This document shows, one piece after another, positions 61,746 to 64,000 of a stretch of 64,000 bases of DNA. Source of the DNA: Pseudoalteromonas sp049257235 (GTDB lineage Bacteria; Pseudomonadota; Gammaproteobacteria; Enterobacterales; Alteromonadaceae); assembly GCF_049257235.1 (NCBI RefSeq), contig NZ_JBMMUF010000003.1, positions 346,019 through 410,018 on the forward strand. The letters are read 5' to 3'. A program made the position numbers and the translations under genes. Under the pieces are notes generated by a model. That model did not search any database. It was not told the DNA's origin and saw only the letters and a list, made by a program, of their open reading frames with translations. Each line of letters begins with the position of its first letter. Position 1 is the stretch's first letter.

Positions 61746-63638
61746 CTATTGGAACTCATCTAAACATAATTGAGTGTTAGCTAATTGTTGAGTCCAAAAG
61801 CCATGCAATTTACCATTCTTAAAAGAAGCATTTTTAGAACGTAAGTCTTTGATCTTACTCTTTGCTGTATACTGCAAGCTCTCAATTGCAAGAATTCGTG
61901 ATTCAGCGTCAAGATTTCGCAATACACTGGAAGGAATGAAGTGAGCTCTCAGCCTACCATCCCCCCTTGCATCTGAAACTTTATAATCTCCAGTCATCCT
62001 AAAAAGTTTTTTAAATTGAATTTTATCAAAAACTAAGAATCCATTTTCATATGCCTTTTCACCCACAGGGATGAGTTGATCTTCAACTACTAATAACACG
62101 CCATCATCAGCCAAAACTGACCTAATAGCAGAATTAGGCCCAAATAATCCTATCCAATGCCTCGGGTCAATTTCATGAAAAACATTACACATAATTATCA
62201 TATCAATAGAATGCTCAGGAATGCTTTCAATTAATTTTTGCTCATCATCAAAGTATCTGTTTTGATCATTTCCGTAAACCTGAGTTATGACTTGTTCACA
62301 TTCTTCTTTATCCTCAGAAGGAAGATCAAACGCATAGTAATCAAGCCACTCTCCTACCTCACCCTCTTCGGTTACCGTAAGATCAAAAATAGTCGACAGA
62401 AGCCTACCTTTACCAGCACCAAAATCTAGAACACGTATTTTCTGGTTATCAGATTTAAGTTGGTGTATTGATTGAATTATCTGATTTGTTTGTGGATCAT
62501 CATTGCCTGTGTTAAGGGTTGCAGGCTCTAGTAAACATTCGATTGAGAATTTGGTCGTTGCCATTTGAGAAGGCAACGAAAGAAAATTAGAAAGCCTCTC
62601 CACTTCCTCTGAGTCACCAATTAACCCCTTCAGTACTCTCTCTGGAACATTTCCACTAAACTTGATACTACCATGTTCAACATACCAGATATGCTTTTGA
62701 TCATAATGTGCTAACAGATGTATTGAGTGAGTTGCTATCCATATCTGGCCATTCCTAACAGCACTCATCAATTTATCAACCACTTCTATTAGCGCATTCG
62801 GGTGAAGGTGATTTTCTGGTTCATCCATGAAAATAATAAGATCTGATAGTTTTGCCTCTTGAGAAAATAGTGCAACACAGAGTTGTAAAAGGACTTTTTG
62901 TCCATCGGATAATCGTGACATACCCAGCCTAAAGCCAAATATCGTCGCGTCACCGTTTTCATCTCTACCAAGGTCTGTATTTAAAAAAGATTTAATATAA
63001 CTACATAACCTTTCGTAATCTCCAACTATTTCACTTTGTCTTTGAGCAGAAACTGTAGATGCCTGATGGGTCGCGTTAAACCACAGGTTTTGTAAATGTT
63101 GTATTTTTGCCAAAGTACTATTGGAAGATTGGCTGACACCAACATTTTCTAAATTACTAGCACTATTTCTAAGCGAATCAATATTATATGTATTGCAATC
63201 TACTAGCATCAAATTCTTTGGAACAAAGTCTACACATTGATACTCTTCAGCTAATTCTGACGTCTCGATAAAAGGCCATTCTAAATTTTCCTTGTGGACC
63301 TGTAATTGAGTCAGAATATTCTCTCTGTCACTCTCGAGCCTATTAAGCTTATTTTTATGGCGATTATTTACATCTGTAGGAAGGGCGTTTCTAGTAGCTT
63401 CTATTGATCTGTCCAAGTCCACAAGTCTGGTATTCAGAGTCCTTATTTCATTATTGCTATGTTTAACTATCGACAAACGGGGCTTTGAAGTGAGAGTGGC
63501 TTTTATTTTTGAAAGGATCCGGCTTTTTCCAGAACCATTTTTCCCTGCTATCAATACCAAGTTTTCGGTTCGTGGCATTATTATTTTCCCTAAGCCTGCA
63601 TCACTATCTGCCGGTATCTCAACTTTTTTTATAATCAT
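61746..63638 (-). CDS. Fused ABC/OLD-like ATPase and SAM-dependent methyltransferase
   Basis: 630 residues. The N-terminal ATPase has Walker A GKNGSGKS at 32-39, a coiled-coil insertion (~60-120), signature LSDGQ at 243-247, Walker B LIIFMDEPE at 267-275 and switch His304 in ATHS. This is the layout of RecF/OLD-like AAA_15/21 ATPases. From about 395 follows a class I methyltransferase: motif I VLDFGAGKGR (403-412), acidic motif YYAFDLP (434-440) and motif IV DMIIMCNVFHEIDP (479-492). No membrane segment or recognisable nuclease is present. AT-rich, isolated and flanked by repeats, so probably acquired. The substrate is unknown; antiphage defence is a guess from architecture and context. Confidence 0.85.
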   Translation of the reverse strand: MIIKKVEIPADSDAGLGKIIMPRTENLVLIAGKNGSGKSRILSKIKATLTSKPRLSIVKHSNNEIRTLNTRLVDLDRSIEATRNALPTDVNNRHKNKLNRLESDRENILTQLQVHKENLEWPFIETSELAEEYQCVDFVPKNLMLVDCNTYNIDSLRNSASNLENVGVSQSSNSTLAKIQHLQNLWFNATHQASTVSAQRQSEIVGDYERLCSYIKSFLNTDLGRDENGDATIFGFRLGMSRLSDGQKVLLQLCVALFSQEAKLSDLIIFMDEPENHLHPNALIEVVDKLMSAVRNGQIWIATHSIHLLAHYDQKHIWYVEHGSIKFSGNVPERVLKGLIGDSEEVERLSNFLSLPSQMATTKFSIECLLEPATLNTGNDDPQTNQIIQSIHQLKSDNQKIRVLDFGAGKGRLLSTIFDLTVTEEGEVGEWLDYYAFDLPSEDKEECEQVITQVYGNDQNRYFDDEQKLIESIPEHSIDMIIMCNVFHEIDPRHWIGLFGPNSAIRSVLADDGVLLVVEDQLIPVGEKAYENGFLVFDKIQFKKLFRMTGDYKVSDARGDGRLRAHFIPSSVLRNLDAESRILAIESLQYTAKSKIKDLRSKNASFKNGKLHGFWTQQLANTQLCLDEFQ

Positions 63639-64000
63639 ATTTCTTGTTCTCTTTCAAAATAATGCATCAAAAGGCGCAGAGTTCGGATTGTTATAGCTGG
63701 TTTATTCTTTTTGAACACCACTTCTAACAAATAAACTGGGGCCAGTCCTGCTTACAGGTAAATCCTTTTCACCATATATAAATTTCAAAATAACTTGAGC
63801 TTTAAGATACACATCTGAAGCTAATAAAAATAGATTTTATTCTTATAAACATAGACCTACAGGTATCGATTTCCCCGTTTAAATTCGCGCTTTCGATCTC
63901 GGCTTTTGCTGCGTAGCGTGGCTAAGACAGCGAGGCACGACGCCGAGCGAGATTTGTCGGCACATGGAAATGCCGTTAAATCGTGTCGCAGCATAAGCGG
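63639..64000. other. Upstream region of the fusion gene, ending in repeat B
   Basis: No gene seen. 63639-63870 is AT-rich and should hold the promoter of the minus-strand fusion gene. From about 63880 the composition turns GC-rich and structured: CTCGGC near 63898 can pair with GCCGAG at 63942-63947, and the 28-base core B (63920-63947) is an inverted relative of 61632-61659. The element runs to the window edge. Confidence 0.5.
63920..63947. repeat. Repeat core B, inverted relative to core A
   Basis: GGCTAAGACAGCGAGGCACG and the following CGCCGAG-containing bases match the reverse complement of 61632-61659 at 23 of 28 positions. The surrounding bases can form a longer hairpin. Confidence 0.6.

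Overview
The window reads as a core stretch of a marine gammaproteobacterial chromosome of the Alteromonadales type (Pseudoalteromonas or a close relative is my best guess). The evidence is moderate GC content, a gspC-N operon abutting hslR-hslO-pckA (an order I recall from Shewanella), the neighbouring envZ-ompR-greB-tex and bioH-gntX-nfuA groups that also sit near each other in E. coli, an aa3-type oxidase cluster beside lexA, and a full che cluster. I see no rRNA, tRNA, IS element, prophage or CRISPR array.

Layout. 1-10 kb: the 5' part of acnB, an OmpA-family porin, a DUF5610 protein, trmA, then a minus-strand set ccoG-srkA-dsbA-dsbA holding two tandem DsbA paralogues. 10-23 kb: two small unknown genes, a YecA-like protein and a 12-gene type II secretion operon gspC-D-E-F-G-H-I-J-K-L-M-N on the minus strand, with overlapping start and stop codons at most junctions. 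23-32.5 kb: hslR, hslO, pckA, envZ, ompR, greB, a small secreted protein, a CBS-domain protein and tex. 32.5-41 kb: a putative metalloprotease with a rod-like small protein, bioH, gntX/comF, a large secreted M14 peptidase, nfuA preceded by a good IscR type 1 site, a small membrane protein, a DinF-type MATE transporter and a polysaccharide deacetylase. 41-49.7 kb: a chemotaxis operon transcribed STAS-cheY-cheA-cheW-MCP-cheR-cheD-cheB. The receptor is soluble, carries four PAS domains in an A-A-B-B pattern and ends in a pentapeptide of the CheR-docking kind. 49.8-58 kb: cytochrome c oxidase structural genes (coxB, coxA, ctaG, coxC) and assembly genes (SURF1, a thioredoxin-like protein, ctaA, ctaB/cyoE, SCO). 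58-60.7 kb: lexA with two LexA boxes, a SpoIIAA-like protein, a DUF924 protein and a hotdog thioesterase.

The last 3.3 kb differs. It is AT-rich, gene-sparse and bounded by related inverted repeats. It holds a small PD-(D/E)XK-type protein and, convergent to it, a 630-residue protein that joins an ABC/OLD-like ATPase to a SAM-dependent methyltransferase. This is the best candidate for an undescribed, probably horizontally acquired (possibly defence) system.

Several starts were moved from the longest reading frame to internal codons supported by Shine-Dalgarno spacing and family length: acnB (GTG), trmA, srkA (GTG), gspK, gspD, hslR (GTG), coxB, the SCO protein and others. Family calls come from recognising motifs and remembered reference proteins; no database search was run.
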